The translations under genes and the position numbers were made by a program. A stretch of 64,000 bases of DNA from Clostridiales bacterium (GTDB lineage: Bacteria; Bacillota; Clostridia; Peptostreptococcales; Acidaminobacteraceae), in NCBI GenBank assembly GCA_016342415.1, contig JAEIOD010000003.1, positions 62,001 through 126,000 of the forward strand. Reading direction: 5' to 3'. How positions within the stretch are numbered: the first letter of the stretch is position 1; each line of letters begins with the position of its first letter. Of this stretch, positions 35,863 to 44,113 are shown piece by piece. The notes beneath the pieces were generated by a model that did not search any database, was not told where the DNA came from, and was given only the letters and a program-made list of their open reading frames with translations.

Positions 35863-36555
35863 ATGGCGACGTGGATAACGCATCTGAGAATAGCAGAGCA
35901 ATTACAAAAAGATCTTGATTTAAATCATGAAGCATTTTTGTTGGGAAATTTGGGCCCGGACAGTGGGGTGCCAAATGAAGATTGGTCAAAATTTGATCCA
36001 CCAAAAAAGATCACTCATTTTTTAAGTGATGCTAAAATAAATGGCAATTGTATTGATGCAAACCGATTTTTCAAAACATATTTAACAAAAATAGATTACA
36101 ATCAGCTAAGTGACAGAGATTCTTTTCTTTTAGGGTATTATGTTCATTTATTAACAGATATCTGTTGGTCTAATTTGCATACTGTTATTAAAGAAAGAAA
36201 TCCAGACTATGCTCAAACGATAAAGGATAAGCCCGCCTTTATTTGGGAAGTTAAAAAGGATTGGTATGGACAGGATTTTGTATACCTGAATGAACATAAA
36301 GAGAATGTTTTTAATGAAATTGTATTAGAGATTGATTCTGTTGAGGATTATTTGGATTATTTTCCTAAAGGTGCTTTTACACAACAACTGAATTATATTC
36401 AGAATTACTACTCAGAAGAAAATAGGATAATACCAACTGATAGATATTTGACTAAAATTGAAATGGATGACTTTGTGGGAAATTCTATAAAAAGCATTTC
36501 TGAAATTTTAAAACAGCAATTTAATGTAACGAAAAAAATAAGTGTTGCCACATAG
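35863..36555 (+). CDS. Zinc-dependent phospholipase C-like protein
   Basis: The 230-residue protein matches the Zn-dependent phospholipase C / S1-P1-like group often annotated for domains beginning WITHLRIAEQL. It has histidines and acidic residues at metal-ligand positions: W4 and H7, FLLGNLGPDSG near 25, H46 in ITHFLSD, and LLGYYVHLLTDICW near 99. It lacks a signal peptide, so it probably acts in the cytoplasm on an unknown phosphoester. AGGAGG precedes the ATG. Confidence 0.8.
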   Translation: MATWITHLRIAEQLQKDLDLNHEAFLLGNLGPDSGVPNEDWSKFDPPKKITHFLSDAKINGNCIDANRFFKTYLTKIDYNQLSDRDSFLLGYYVHLLTDICWSNLHTVIKERNPDYAQTIKDKPAFIWEVKKDWYGQDFVYLNEHKENVFNEIVLEIDSVEDYLDYFPKGAFTQQLNYIQNYYSEENRIIPTDRYLTKIEMDDFVGNSIKSISEILKQQFNVTKKISVAT

Positions 36556-36655
36556 AACAAATGTTCAAAAGGAGTTTGAAACCATATTTTATGTGTATAA
36601 GTGTAGATATAGTTTGAGTAAAATGTAAAATACTACATAGGATGGGGGAATTTTA

Positions 36656-37738
36656 ATGTTTGGTCTTGCATGTTACAGGATCATAGACAATCAGTTAACC
36701 GTGAGTGATCCGTTTCAATTTTTTTACTATCTTCAAAATCATACTGTACAAGAGGTCTATGATAATTTAACGAAGAATATAATTACGAGTCATAGAAATT
36801 TGTTGTGCGGATTAGTGTTTGAATACGCTTCAAAAGATTATAAGGATTACACCGGCCTTATAGAAAATAAGCCAGAACGCGACATAGAAAATTATTTGAC
36901 AGAACTATCGAATTGTCTGCAGTACATGAATAAAGGTGGTTATATTAATTGTCATTATAATACTAAAAGTGATTCTGATAATCGTATTAGCGAGCTTAAT
37001 ATTTTCACATTAGAATTATTGGACAAGGGCAATAAAATCAACACCAAACGGAAAGCTATTAAATCGGTAAATTATGATTTTGTTTTAAAGGAAATCATAT
37101 TGGCTTGTCAGATATACGTGGAAAAAACAGATATCATGTGTAAAACTCAAGAAGAACTGATAGAGGATTTTCAGAGTATTGTTGATGAGTGCTGTGATGT
37201 TCCGATTTTAACTTTTGATAAAGGATCAAAAAGAGATTTTCAAATCAATCGTTATGAGGGATGTATTGAAGTTGGTAATGTTGATGCACTAAAAACTTAT
37301 GTAAGTGAAAAAAATAGTTTAGAATTAGAGACGATTACTAAAGACATGATTTTTGATTCGATATTATCGATTTCAGAACTTAAAATTGTAATGAATGCTT
37401 TAACTAGTAATACCTTAGAAAGTGCATTAGATTATATGGATGAAAATGCAATGTTGGATTATATTAGATATTTAACAAATAATGAGTTTATTAAGTTGGA
37501 TATGACTTATAATGCACCAGATTTGTTTTCAACGCCAAATAATTTTGTTATTAATAAGTTTGAAATGACTACTAAAGGTAAATCTTATCTGAAAAGTGAT
37601 AAATTAAATTACCTTAAAGGCAGTCGCTACATGATCCGCGAAATGTCCTATGCATTAAAGGAGTTAGAAGAACAAAAGGATAAGGATAAGTATCTGAAAG
37701 AGAATGTTTATTTAAAAAATTTCATACGACTATATTAA
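36656..37738 (+). CDS. Protein of unknown function, 360 residues
   Basis: The protein is soluble and alpha-helical, with no signal peptide and several cysteines. A C-terminal section (from about residue 220, with MIFDSILSISELKIVMNAL and a later MTTKGKSYLKS stretch) resembles a winged-helix arrangement, so a regulatory role is possible. I do not recognise a family. GATGGGGG precedes the ATG. It has its own terminator and stands alone. Confidence 0.65.
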   Translation: MFGLACYRIIDNQLTVSDPFQFFYYLQNHTVQEVYDNLTKNIITSHRNLLCGLVFEYASKDYKDYTGLIENKPERDIENYLTELSNCLQYMNKGGYINCHYNTKSDSDNRISELNIFTLELLDKGNKINTKRKAIKSVNYDFVLKEIILACQIYVEKTDIMCKTQEELIEDFQSIVDECCDVPILTFDKGSKRDFQINRYEGCIEVGNVDALKTYVSEKNSLELETITKDMIFDSILSISELKIVMNALTSNTLESALDYMDENAMLDYIRYLTNNEFIKLDMTYNAPDLFSTPNNFVINKFEMTTKGKSYLKSDKLNYLKGSRYMIREMSYALKELEEQKDKDKYLKENVYLKNFIRLY

Positions 37739-37741
37739 ATG

Positions 37742-37777
37742 AAAGACGTTGATCTCTTGGAGAAAAACGTCTTTTTT
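37742..37777 (+). terminator. Rho-independent terminator
   Basis: AAAGACGTT (37742-37750) pairs perfectly with AACGTCTTT (37766-37774), followed by T residues. Confidence 0.8.
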
Positions 37778-37928
37778 AGTGCTTGCATTTAATCATGTCT
37801 TTAATAATGTTGTATAATTATCAAAATATAGAGAAAAAACACTTGGATTCTTTGGGAATCTATATGTGCCTGCGATCAAGGTTAAAGATTTTTCATTTAC
37901 CAGTAAAACACAGATTGAATCATAAAAA

Positions 37929-37962
37929 GAGAGTCTCATTTCTACTGAAATGAGACTCTTAT
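37929..37962 (-). terminator. Strong terminator for the glycerate kinase gene
   Basis: A perfect 13-bp stem (AGAGTCTCATTTC at 37930-37942 and its complement at 37947-37959) has an AAAAA run on its left, which is a U-tract on the minus strand. It is oriented to end the leftward transcript. Confidence 0.82.
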
Positions 37963-38033
37963 TTAAGCCGTTTTATAACCCGTTAAACTGGATGAGGGTT
38001 TCATTACAATGTGATAATCACAAAGCATTATGG

Positions 38034-39191
38034 TTATGACTGTTTTTTATGATTGATGTTATGAAGCAGCGACAAGATATTATGTAGAGTTTGTCTGATT
38101 AACTGATCACCATTAGCCATCGATTCTGATAATGTCATCGGACCACTTAGAATAGGAAACACACCAATAATGCCAGTCTCTTTTAGATCGTCAAGTGATA
38201 ACTCTGTACTGCCTACCAAGACGATGGTGGGTGTGTTATAAGTTTTAGCCAATTTGGCGAGTTCTATGGGTAACTTTCCATTAAAAGATTGGTGATTCAG
38301 TTGACCTTCTGAGGTGATGACCAAATCAAGATCTTTCTTGAGGTGATCCTCTAAACCCAGCAATTGATTTATTATTTCAAATCCCGGTAGTAACTCACCG
38401 TCTAAACTTGCAAATAATGAAGCGCCCAGACCACCGGCAGCACCGCCACCTGACAATGTACTTATGTCTATATCAAAAGATCTTTTTACACACTCGGAAA
38501 AATTCATAAGGCCTTGGTCTAAATGCTTAATCATCTGAGAATCAGCACCTTTCTGTGCGCTATAAACATAAGCCGCACCATTTTCTCCGTATAAAGGATT
38601 TTTAACATCACATGCCACCTGAAAGGTAACAGCTTTATAAAGGGCACTTCTATCTTTAGTGGGTGGTAAAATCTTATGTAGTTTCAATAAACCGTCTCCA
38701 CCATAGGGGACTTCATTGTCATTTTTATCCAAACATTTATAACCAAGTGCTTGCATCATACCGATACCGGCATCATTTGTAGCACTGCCACCGATACCGA
38801 TTATAATTTTCTTGCAGCCTTTATCGATGGCATCAAGAATAAGTTCGCCGGTACCGTAAGTTGTCGTTTTCATTGGATTGCGTAAATGTTTCGAAACAAG
38901 TGGCAAACCTGATGCTTCAGCCATCTCAATAACAGCAACTTCATCATTGTAAATCAAACCGTATCGTGCATGAACGGCATTACCCAATGGACCTGTAACT
39001 TCTAAAGAAATAAATCTACCTTGTGCGCCTTCTACAAGAGCTTCTACGGTACCTTCACCACCATCGGCAAGGGGTACAGTTATAAGTTCGTCTTCAGGCC
39101 AATAGGTTGCAATGAGCTCTGTTGCAATGTGACAAACTTGACTTGCGCTGACACTATCTTTTAGGCTATCAGGACCGATTAAAATTTTCAT
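38034..39191 (-). CDS. glxK: Glycerate kinase (GlxK/GarK family)
   Basis: The 385-residue enzyme phosphorylates D-glycerate with ATP to feed glycolysis. Family features are clear: the MKILIGPDSLKDSVSA start, PLADGGEGTVEALV, EMAEASGLPL, the nucleotide region IIIGIGGSATNDAGIGMMQALGY, and GGAAGGLGASL. The length is normal. It is the only gene of the leftward transcript apart from a possible link to the small gene upstream, which has its own terminator. No transporter or dehydrogenase for glycerate lies beside it. Confidence 0.93.
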   Translation of the reverse strand: MKILIGPDSLKDSVSASQVCHIATELIATYWPEDELITVPLADGGEGTVEALVEGAQGRFISLEVTGPLGNAVHARYGLIYNDEVAVIEMAEASGLPLVSKHLRNPMKTTTYGTGELILDAIDKGCKKIIIGIGGSATNDAGIGMMQALGYKCLDKNDNEVPYGGDGLLKLHKILPPTKDRSALYKAVTFQVACDVKNPLYGENGAAYVYSAQKGADSQMIKHLDQGLMNFSECVKRSFDIDISTLSGGGAAGGLGASLFASLDGELLPGFEIINQLLGLEDHLKKDLDLVITSEGQLNHQSFNGKLPIELAKLAKTYNTPTIVLVGSTELSLDDLKETGIIGVFPILSGPMTLSESMANGDQLIRQTLHNILSLLHNINHKKQS

Positions 39192-39346
39192 AAGTCACCT
39201 TCTTATAATAGATTGTTCATTTTCATGGAATATATGACTATTATATCACTTACTAACATCTCTTATTTAGAAATAATCATAATTCCTATGATATCAGATA
39301 TAGGCATTGTTATGAAAAACTTTATAAGAATAAAGAAGCTGAAGAT

Positions 39347-39372
39347 AAAAAAAACCAATCTAAGATTGGCTT
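39347..39372 (-). terminator. Terminator for the YkuS-type gene
   Basis: CCAATC (39355-39360) and GATTGG (39364-39369) form a 6-bp stem with an A-run on the left, giving a U-tract of eight on the minus strand. Confidence 0.75.
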
Positions 39373-39376
39373 ACTG

Positions 39377-39640
39377 TTAATTACTGTAATAACGATGTAC
39401 GCGTTTTAAAATTTCGTTGGTAGTGGAGTTGGTAGCGTCTATTACCAACATTTTCTTTTTGCCGTTACAGTGATATTGTGCAGGTTCAATTTCTTCATAC
39501 GCTTCATCAACGCCAGTGATAATTGTTATATCTGCATCTAATCCGGCTGTACCGTATTTATAAACATCAAAACCTTCATTTTTTAGTGCATCTTCCACGT
39601 GAGATAAACCATTTTGTATTTCGACTTTTATATTTTTCAT
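39377..39640 (-). CDS. YkuS/UPF0180 family small protein
   Basis: The 87-residue protein resembles Bacillus YkuS: a short N-terminal strand followed by LSHVEDALKNEGFDV, an ADITIITGVDEAYE strand-loop, and a C-terminal MLVIDATNSTTNEI helix. The fold looks like a small Rossmann-type domain with no catalytic residues known. GGGGG upstream is the ribosome binding site. Its role is unknown. Confidence 0.78.
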   Translation of the reverse strand: MKNIKVEIQNGLSHVEDALKNEGFDVYKYGTAGLDADITIITGVDEAYEEIEPAQYHCNGKKKMLVIDATNSTTNEILKRVHRYYSN

Positions 39641-40012
39641 ATTATTATTCCCCCTATAGTCATCATAAGTGATAATTATTCAGAATAGTCAAACAAATCT
39701 CGAATCCTATATCAGAGATTCAAATGACAATTGTTAAATGCCTAACAATGTTGAAAATTCGGGACTTCCCGGAATTCAGTTATACTCATAAAAGTTGTTT
39801 TTCATCTTATAAATAAAGTCATGATATCAATAATTTTTGTTATTTTTTAAACGTAATAAATGTGTTTCGTCATTATATATATCGAGGTTTAAGATTCGAA
39901 ATTAAAAAAAAAATATATTTGTGAATCTTCTTTGGTTTTAACTTTGCATAAAGTAGTGATAATAGGGTAATATTAGGAATAGGCGTTTAGTTATATAGAA
40001 AAAGGATATCAG
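39641..40012. other. Divergent promoter region
   Basis: The gap between the leftward YkuS-type gene and the rightward histidine kinase gene contains no ORF with a ribosome binding site. It must hold both promoters, but no single pair of -35 and -10 boxes stands out. A loose inverted repeat (AACAATTGTTA-like) lies near 39727. I see nothing else. Confidence 0.4.
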
Positions 40013-41707
40013 ATGTTCAGAATTCGTAAAAACAAACACTTTTTAGTAATTGGTTTATTTGTATTGATATTGATGCTGTTTTTAGTTGCGGCTTATTTTG
40101 AATTGGAAAGAAGTATATTTGAACAGAAGAATGAAATATTTAGAGATGTTCAGTTAATCACATCGGATATTAGTGGTCTTATAAATCAAAGTATTAACCA
40201 TTCCGATGGTATCATTTCATATATACAAACCAACCCTGAATTAAATCAAGAACAGTATTCGGATTATGTCTCAAAAGTATCCAGTAAATCTGAATCGATT
40301 GTCCGTCATCATGTAGCGGTTAAAGAGACGACCATAGTATTTTCACATCCTTTAGAAGGTAATGAATCTGCAATAGGTGTCGATTTATCCAAAATAGAAG
40401 GACAAAAAGAAGAAGTGTTGAAAGTCAAGAATGAGAATATCTCACTTCTTGTGGGCCCGGTGGAATTGGTTCAAGGCGGTAGATCCTTGATTATCAGAAT
40501 GCCGATATTTATTAAAGAAAATTCTGAGGATAAATATTGGGGTCAGTTATCGACTGTCGTTAATTTTGAAAATTTATTAGACCAAGCTGGTGTGTTCGGT
40601 TTTTCCGAAGCTCATTATATTAAAATAGAATATTTGGATGATATACATGACGAGAAGAAACTGATATTCTCAAATCAGGATGTTTTTTCTGATGATAAGA
40701 TCACTTCAATTATCGATGTACCTCATGGTACTTGGGAGATCAACATTGAAGCAAAAGAAGGTTATGCTATTTTAACACCTGTGTTTACTTCGCTTCTGAT
40801 TATAGGAGTAATAATATCAACGATTGCAGCTATGATTTTAAATTACATTTTAAAAGTCAATGAGAATTTAAATGAAATGGTAGAGATAAGAACACATGAT
40901 ATTAAAGCCGTGAATCAAGAATTGGAATATTCCCTTAAAAAACTGAGACAGACTCAGGATCAACTGATCATGAGAGAAAAACATGCTGCTATGGGTGAAT
41001 TGGTTGCAGGAGTAGCCCATGAAATAAATACACCTTTAGGGGTAAGTGTTACTGCCAATTCTTATCTAAGCAGTATATCAGCCAGTCTGATTACCAAGTT
41101 GGAAAATCAAAAACTCAAGAAAAGCGAACTAGATGATGGTCTTAAAAATATTGCTGAATCAAGCCATATTGTATCGTTTAATTTAACTCGAGCTTCTGAG
41201 TTAATCAATAGTTTTAAAATGCTTTCTTCAGATCAGCATTATGAGGAGAAAAAGGAAATCAACCTTAAAGAATATATTGATTTCATTATAAGGGCTGTAT
41301 CACCGACATACAGAGGTACAACTCATACAATACTTTGTAATATAGAAGAGGATATCATTTTTACAACTTATCCAGGTGAATTGTCACAGGTGATAACTAA
41401 CTTGCTTATGAATAGTCTGGTTCATGGTTTTGAAAATCTTGAAAATGGTAAAGTCATTATTAATGGAAATATGACTGAAAGTAATATTGTTATTGATTAC
41501 TTTGATAATGGGAAAGGGATACCTAAAGATATCAGTGACAAGATATTCAATCCGTTTTTTACAACCAAAAGAAACTTAGGCAATACAGGTTTGGGACTAA
41601 ATATTGCCTTTAACATTGTGACGCAACAGTTAAATGGTACCATATCGTTAGATTATGATATTGATGTGGGTGTCCATTTTAAAATTCTAATCCCTTTAGA
41701 AGAATAA
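40013..41707 (+). CDS. Sensor histidine kinase with an extracellular CHASE-like domain
   Basis: The 564-residue kinase has a membrane helix at 10-28, an extracellular sensor domain (about 30-255, CHASE-like, with SHPLEGNESAIGVDL), a second helix at 255-278 and a coiled-coil linker. The H-box is VAGVAHEINTPLG, with H336. The ATPase follows: N-box ITNLLMNSLVHGFE, DNGKGIP, FFTTKRNLGNTGLGL. The H-box is of the HK4 type. No response-regulator gene is adjacent, so it is an orphan sensor that must find its partner elsewhere. Confidence 0.9.
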   Translation: MFRIRKNKHFLVIGLFVLILMLFLVAAYFELERSIFEQKNEIFRDVQLITSDISGLINQSINHSDGIISYIQTNPELNQEQYSDYVSKVSSKSESIVRHHVAVKETTIVFSHPLEGNESAIGVDLSKIEGQKEEVLKVKNENISLLVGPVELVQGGRSLIIRMPIFIKENSEDKYWGQLSTVVNFENLLDQAGVFGFSEAHYIKIEYLDDIHDEKKLIFSNQDVFSDDKITSIIDVPHGTWEINIEAKEGYAILTPVFTSLLIIGVIISTIAAMILNYILKVNENLNEMVEIRTHDIKAVNQELEYSLKKLRQTQDQLIMREKHAAMGELVAGVAHEINTPLGVSVTANSYLSSISASLITKLENQKLKKSELDDGLKNIAESSHIVSFNLTRASELINSFKMLSSDQHYEEKKEINLKEYIDFIIRAVSPTYRGTTHTILCNIEEDIIFTTYPGELSQVITNLLMNSLVHGFENLENGKVIINGNMTESNIVIDYFDNGKGIPKDISDKIFNPFFTTKRNLGNTGLGLNIAFNIVTQQLNGTISLDYDIDVGVHFKILIPLEE

Positions 41708-41827
41708 CATAGAATAATCAGAATGTTAAATAATTAACAATATTATCAAATTGACTATACAAGCTAAATTTCATTTGTTATAATTTCATTGTCTAGCAGA
41801 TAAAGTAGAAATGACGAGGTGACTATA

Positions 41828-41905
41828 ATGAAAAAGAATGGTTATGTTTTATTTGTTGCAACCGTAATTTTAGTGATTGCAGCTATCATATCATGTACTG
41901 TGTAA
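41828..41905 (+). CDS. 25-residue single-span membrane peptide
   Basis: MKKNGYVLFVATVILVIAA is followed by IISCTV and a stop. GAGGTGAC precedes the ATG, and a clear terminator begins 13 bases after the stop, so this is a compact gene unit. The product is one membrane helix. Such peptides often regulate a neighbouring membrane protein or are small toxins, but nothing here decides that. Confidence 0.6.
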   Translation: MKKNGYVLFVATVILVIAAIISCTV

Positions 41906-41917
41906 ACACAAACATGC

Positions 41918-41942
41918 AAAGTGCCTTATGGGCACTTTTTAT
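41918..41942 (+). terminator. Rho-independent terminator
   Basis: AAAGTGCC (41918-41925) pairs with GGCACTTT (41931-41938), followed by T residues. It closes the 25-residue peptide gene. Confidence 0.8.
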
Positions 41943-42107
41943 TTTTGCATATCATAGTACTGGCTTACTGTTAAAGGTATAATGGAAGTAATTGAGTACA
42001 AGTGATTCATCCTTGATAAATAAGCTTTACTCGATATATAAGTACAATTATAAACAAGATTATGATTACCGATAACATGTTTGTCGTATAAGAATGGAAG
42101 GCATAAA

Positions 42108-42890
42108 ATGGATATTCTAAATAGAATAGAAACAATGCAAAAGGATCATGAACCCAGTCAGCTGTCTGATGACATAGAGATATTTCAAAATAATCATATC
42201 TATATGATTATGAATCGAAGTGCAAGATCCATTTACAGTACTAGAGTTGTCTATGCACATGAAGATGAAAGTTATAATGCGGATATGATTTTTAAAGAAG
42301 CGAAAGATTTTTTTAAATATAAGAAGTACAGTTGGTATGTTACTTTGCCTAGGGATGAAGTGATTTACAATATGTTGTTAACAAAAGGATGGCAAGTACA
42401 CGATACTTATGAAGGTCGTTATTTGCCGTTAAAAGAAAAAAAGTCATACGATCATATGCAAATTATTGAAGTGGAAGCTGATAGCATTGAGGCTGATTTA
42501 TTAGGAAATGTTGTCGCTGAAGTATGGGGTGTTAAAGATCAAAAGCGTGTCATTGAAGCAAAAAACAAATATAATGAGTATTTAAAAGCACCAGATAGAA
42601 GAGGCGGTTATGTTCTAGCGTATCATGATGGTATTGCTGTTGGTTATGCGACTTACAGACTTTCGGATTGTAGTGAATATCTTTATTTGTCAGGTACTGG
42701 TGTTATTGAATCTTATAGAAAAAAGGGTGTTTATAAGAACTTATTGAATTATAGACTCAATAAGGGATTTGAGTTGAAAGCCAGTTATGCCATTGCACAA
42801 GCTCGAAAAGGACATTCAAGTCCCATCTTGGAGAAGTATGGATTTAGTAAAATGGGCGAGTTCAAACACTTGATCATGGACTTTAAATAA
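42108..42890 (+). CDS. GNAT family N-acetyltransferase
   Basis: The 260-residue protein carries a C-terminal acetyltransferase domain (GYVLAYHDGIAVGYATYRL, then SGTGVIESYRKKGVYKNLLNYRL with the acetyl-CoA loop RKKGVYKNL). An N-terminal region of about 120 residues has no clear family. GGAAGG lies upstream of the ATG at 42108. It is followed by the ParB-like-domain gene. Confidence 0.82.
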   Translation: MDILNRIETMQKDHEPSQLSDDIEIFQNNHIYMIMNRSARSIYSTRVVYAHEDESYNADMIFKEAKDFFKYKKYSWYVTLPRDEVIYNMLLTKGWQVHDTYEGRYLPLKEKKSYDHMQIIEVEADSIEADLLGNVVAEVWGVKDQKRVIEAKNKYNEYLKAPDRRGGYVLAYHDGIAVGYATYRLSDCSEYLYLSGTGVIESYRKKGVYKNLLNYRLNKGFELKASYAIAQARKGHSSPILEKYGFSKMGEFKHLIMDFK

Positions 42891-42960
42891 CATGACAAGA
42901 TAGGAAGTTGACTTTGTATCTTATGGTGATATGAGACAGATGATAGAAAAAGGAATAACG

Positions 42961-43635
42961 ATGGATTTAAGAAGAGCATATGAAAATGAAGCACAGAATT
43001 TTAAGTATGATAGATCAATTGAAAGAAACACGGCGCTTATTGCAGTGCATAATGATGAAATAATAGGTACCTTGGAATATGATTTTATTGGTTTAGAGGC
43101 AGCAGAAGTGACACATTTTAAAGTCCTAAATGATTCAAAAAAGATTATGAATGGACTGATTAAAGAATTTAATTATTGGCATCCGTTTATTAAGAGACTA
43201 TATTTTAATGAGTTAATAGAAAGTCATATTAAACCTCAAAACAATATCATCCATTTTAAAGATGCTTGTTTGCTTTATAAAGTGGATATAGCTGATATTG
43301 TACCTGAACAGCTAACGGTTTCAAAAGCAAAGTTTGATCGAGTCGATAAATGGATTGAATCATCAGAGGATGTTGTAGTTGGCACTGTAGAAATAGACGA
43401 TAAAATTGTTTGTGTTGATGGCTATTCAAGGTTGGTTTCAGCCTATCTCAAAGGACTCGAATCAGTATATATTTATAAAGATATAGTGGAGGATAAATCA
43501 CTTTATGAGGTATGTTTGAGTTGGTGTAAAGCAGAGGGGATTTATACAATAGAGGATCTGTCTAAACGTATAGTTTCAGCTGAAGAACATCAACGAGTTT
43601 GGATAGACAGATGTCAGGAGAATCTGAATGGTTGA
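42961..43635 (+). CDS. Protein with a C-terminal ParB-like domain
   Basis: The 224-residue protein has an N-terminal part of about 110 residues with GNAT-like features (IAVHNDEIIGTLEYDFIGLEAAEV). The C-terminal half has the ParB/sulfiredoxin-like pattern: PEQLTVSKAKFDRVDKWI, then IVCVDGYSRLVSAYLKGLESV and a final helical part. The DGYSR motif corresponds to the DGHTR loop of ParB-type nucleotide-binding domains. The ATG at 42961 follows AAAAAGGA; an earlier ATG at 42931 is possible. The role is unknown. Confidence 0.7.
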   Translation: MDLRRAYENEAQNFKYDRSIERNTALIAVHNDEIIGTLEYDFIGLEAAEVTHFKVLNDSKKIMNGLIKEFNYWHPFIKRLYFNELIESHIKPQNNIIHFKDACLLYKVDIADIVPEQLTVSKAKFDRVDKWIESSEDVVVGTVEIDDKIVCVDGYSRLVSAYLKGLESVYIYKDIVEDKSLYEVCLSWCKAEGIYTIEDLSKRIVSAEEHQRVWIDRCQENLNG

Positions 43636-43802
43636 ATAAAATAGTGGTCATTATTTATGCCTTTATACATATTTTTAAAAAGTGGCAAAAACAGGGGATA
43701 GAAACGATCAAACGGATTCCTGATATGAGTAAAGAGGGTCAGTTTAACTTAGTCTGTGACTCTTTTGGATTGGAGAAAGTTATCTCTAAAACTTTGTTGT
43801 AG
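43599..43802 (+). CDS. Possible small membrane protein overlapping its neighbour
   Basis: A 67-codon frame overlaps the end of the ParB-like gene by 37 bases. It has a hydrophobic segment (LNKIVVIIYAFIHIF) and a protein-like end (EGQFNLVCDSFGLEKVISKTLL). A strong terminator begins 15 bases after its stop. No good ribosome binding site precedes the ATG; a TTG at about 43632 has AGGAG upstream. Start and reality are uncertain. Confidence 0.4.
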   Translation: MDRQMSGESEWLNKIVVIIYAFIHIFKKWQKQGIETIKRIPDMSKEGQFNLVCDSFGLEKVISKTLL

Positions 43803-43816
43803 GTAATTAAAATATT

Positions 43817-43850
43817 AAGCAGTATTCTGAAACTGGAATACTGCTTTTTT
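43817..43850 (+). terminator. Strong Rho-independent terminator
   Basis: AAGCAGTATTC (43817-43827) pairs perfectly with GAATACTGCTT (43836-43846), followed by TTTT. Confidence 0.85.
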
Positions 43851-43881
43851 GCTTCCTCAAATGGTAAATAAACTAGATGTT

Positions 43882-43920
43882 ATGACTTCAGTTAAGCTAA
43901 AATGACTGAAGTCATTTTTT
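43882..43920 (+). terminator. Second strong terminator hairpin
   Basis: ATGACTTCAGT (43882-43892) pairs perfectly with ACTGAAGTCAT (43905-43915) and is followed by TTTTT. Two strong hairpins in 100 bases suggest a lost short gene between them or insulation of the surface-protein gene. Confidence 0.75.
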
Positions 43921-44113
43921 AATGTTTAACTCATGACTTGAGTATATTAAGCGGTAACGTCCGCCATATTGGAACCCTGTTGCATTTGAATTATGATAGG
44001 ATTACATGTTGAGGGTAATTTTTAGCTGATGAGAGGCTTTTAGTAAAAACATGGTAAGAGTAAAAAAGGTTTACTCGTAAGATTGATATACGGAGAAATG
44101 ATGAGGAGAAAAG

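Larger units (their letters stand above)
43803..44113. other. Upstream region of the surface protein gene
   Basis: The gap holds two terminators at its left and the 5' leader of the surface protein at its right. I looked for a cyclic-di-GMP riboswitch, because it would suit a surface protein, and found no matching conserved core. AGGAG lies near 44103. I see nothing else definite. Confidence 0.4.

Noticed and set aside
44028..44060. CTGATGAG sequence upstream of the surface-protein gene, like the core of a hammerhead ribozyme.
   Set aside because: The required GAAA core and the three pairing stems are not present nearby.
43920..44110. Leader of the surface-protein gene considered as a cyclic-di-GMP riboswitch.
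   Set aside because: No conserved riboswitch core could be matched, only short local hairpins.
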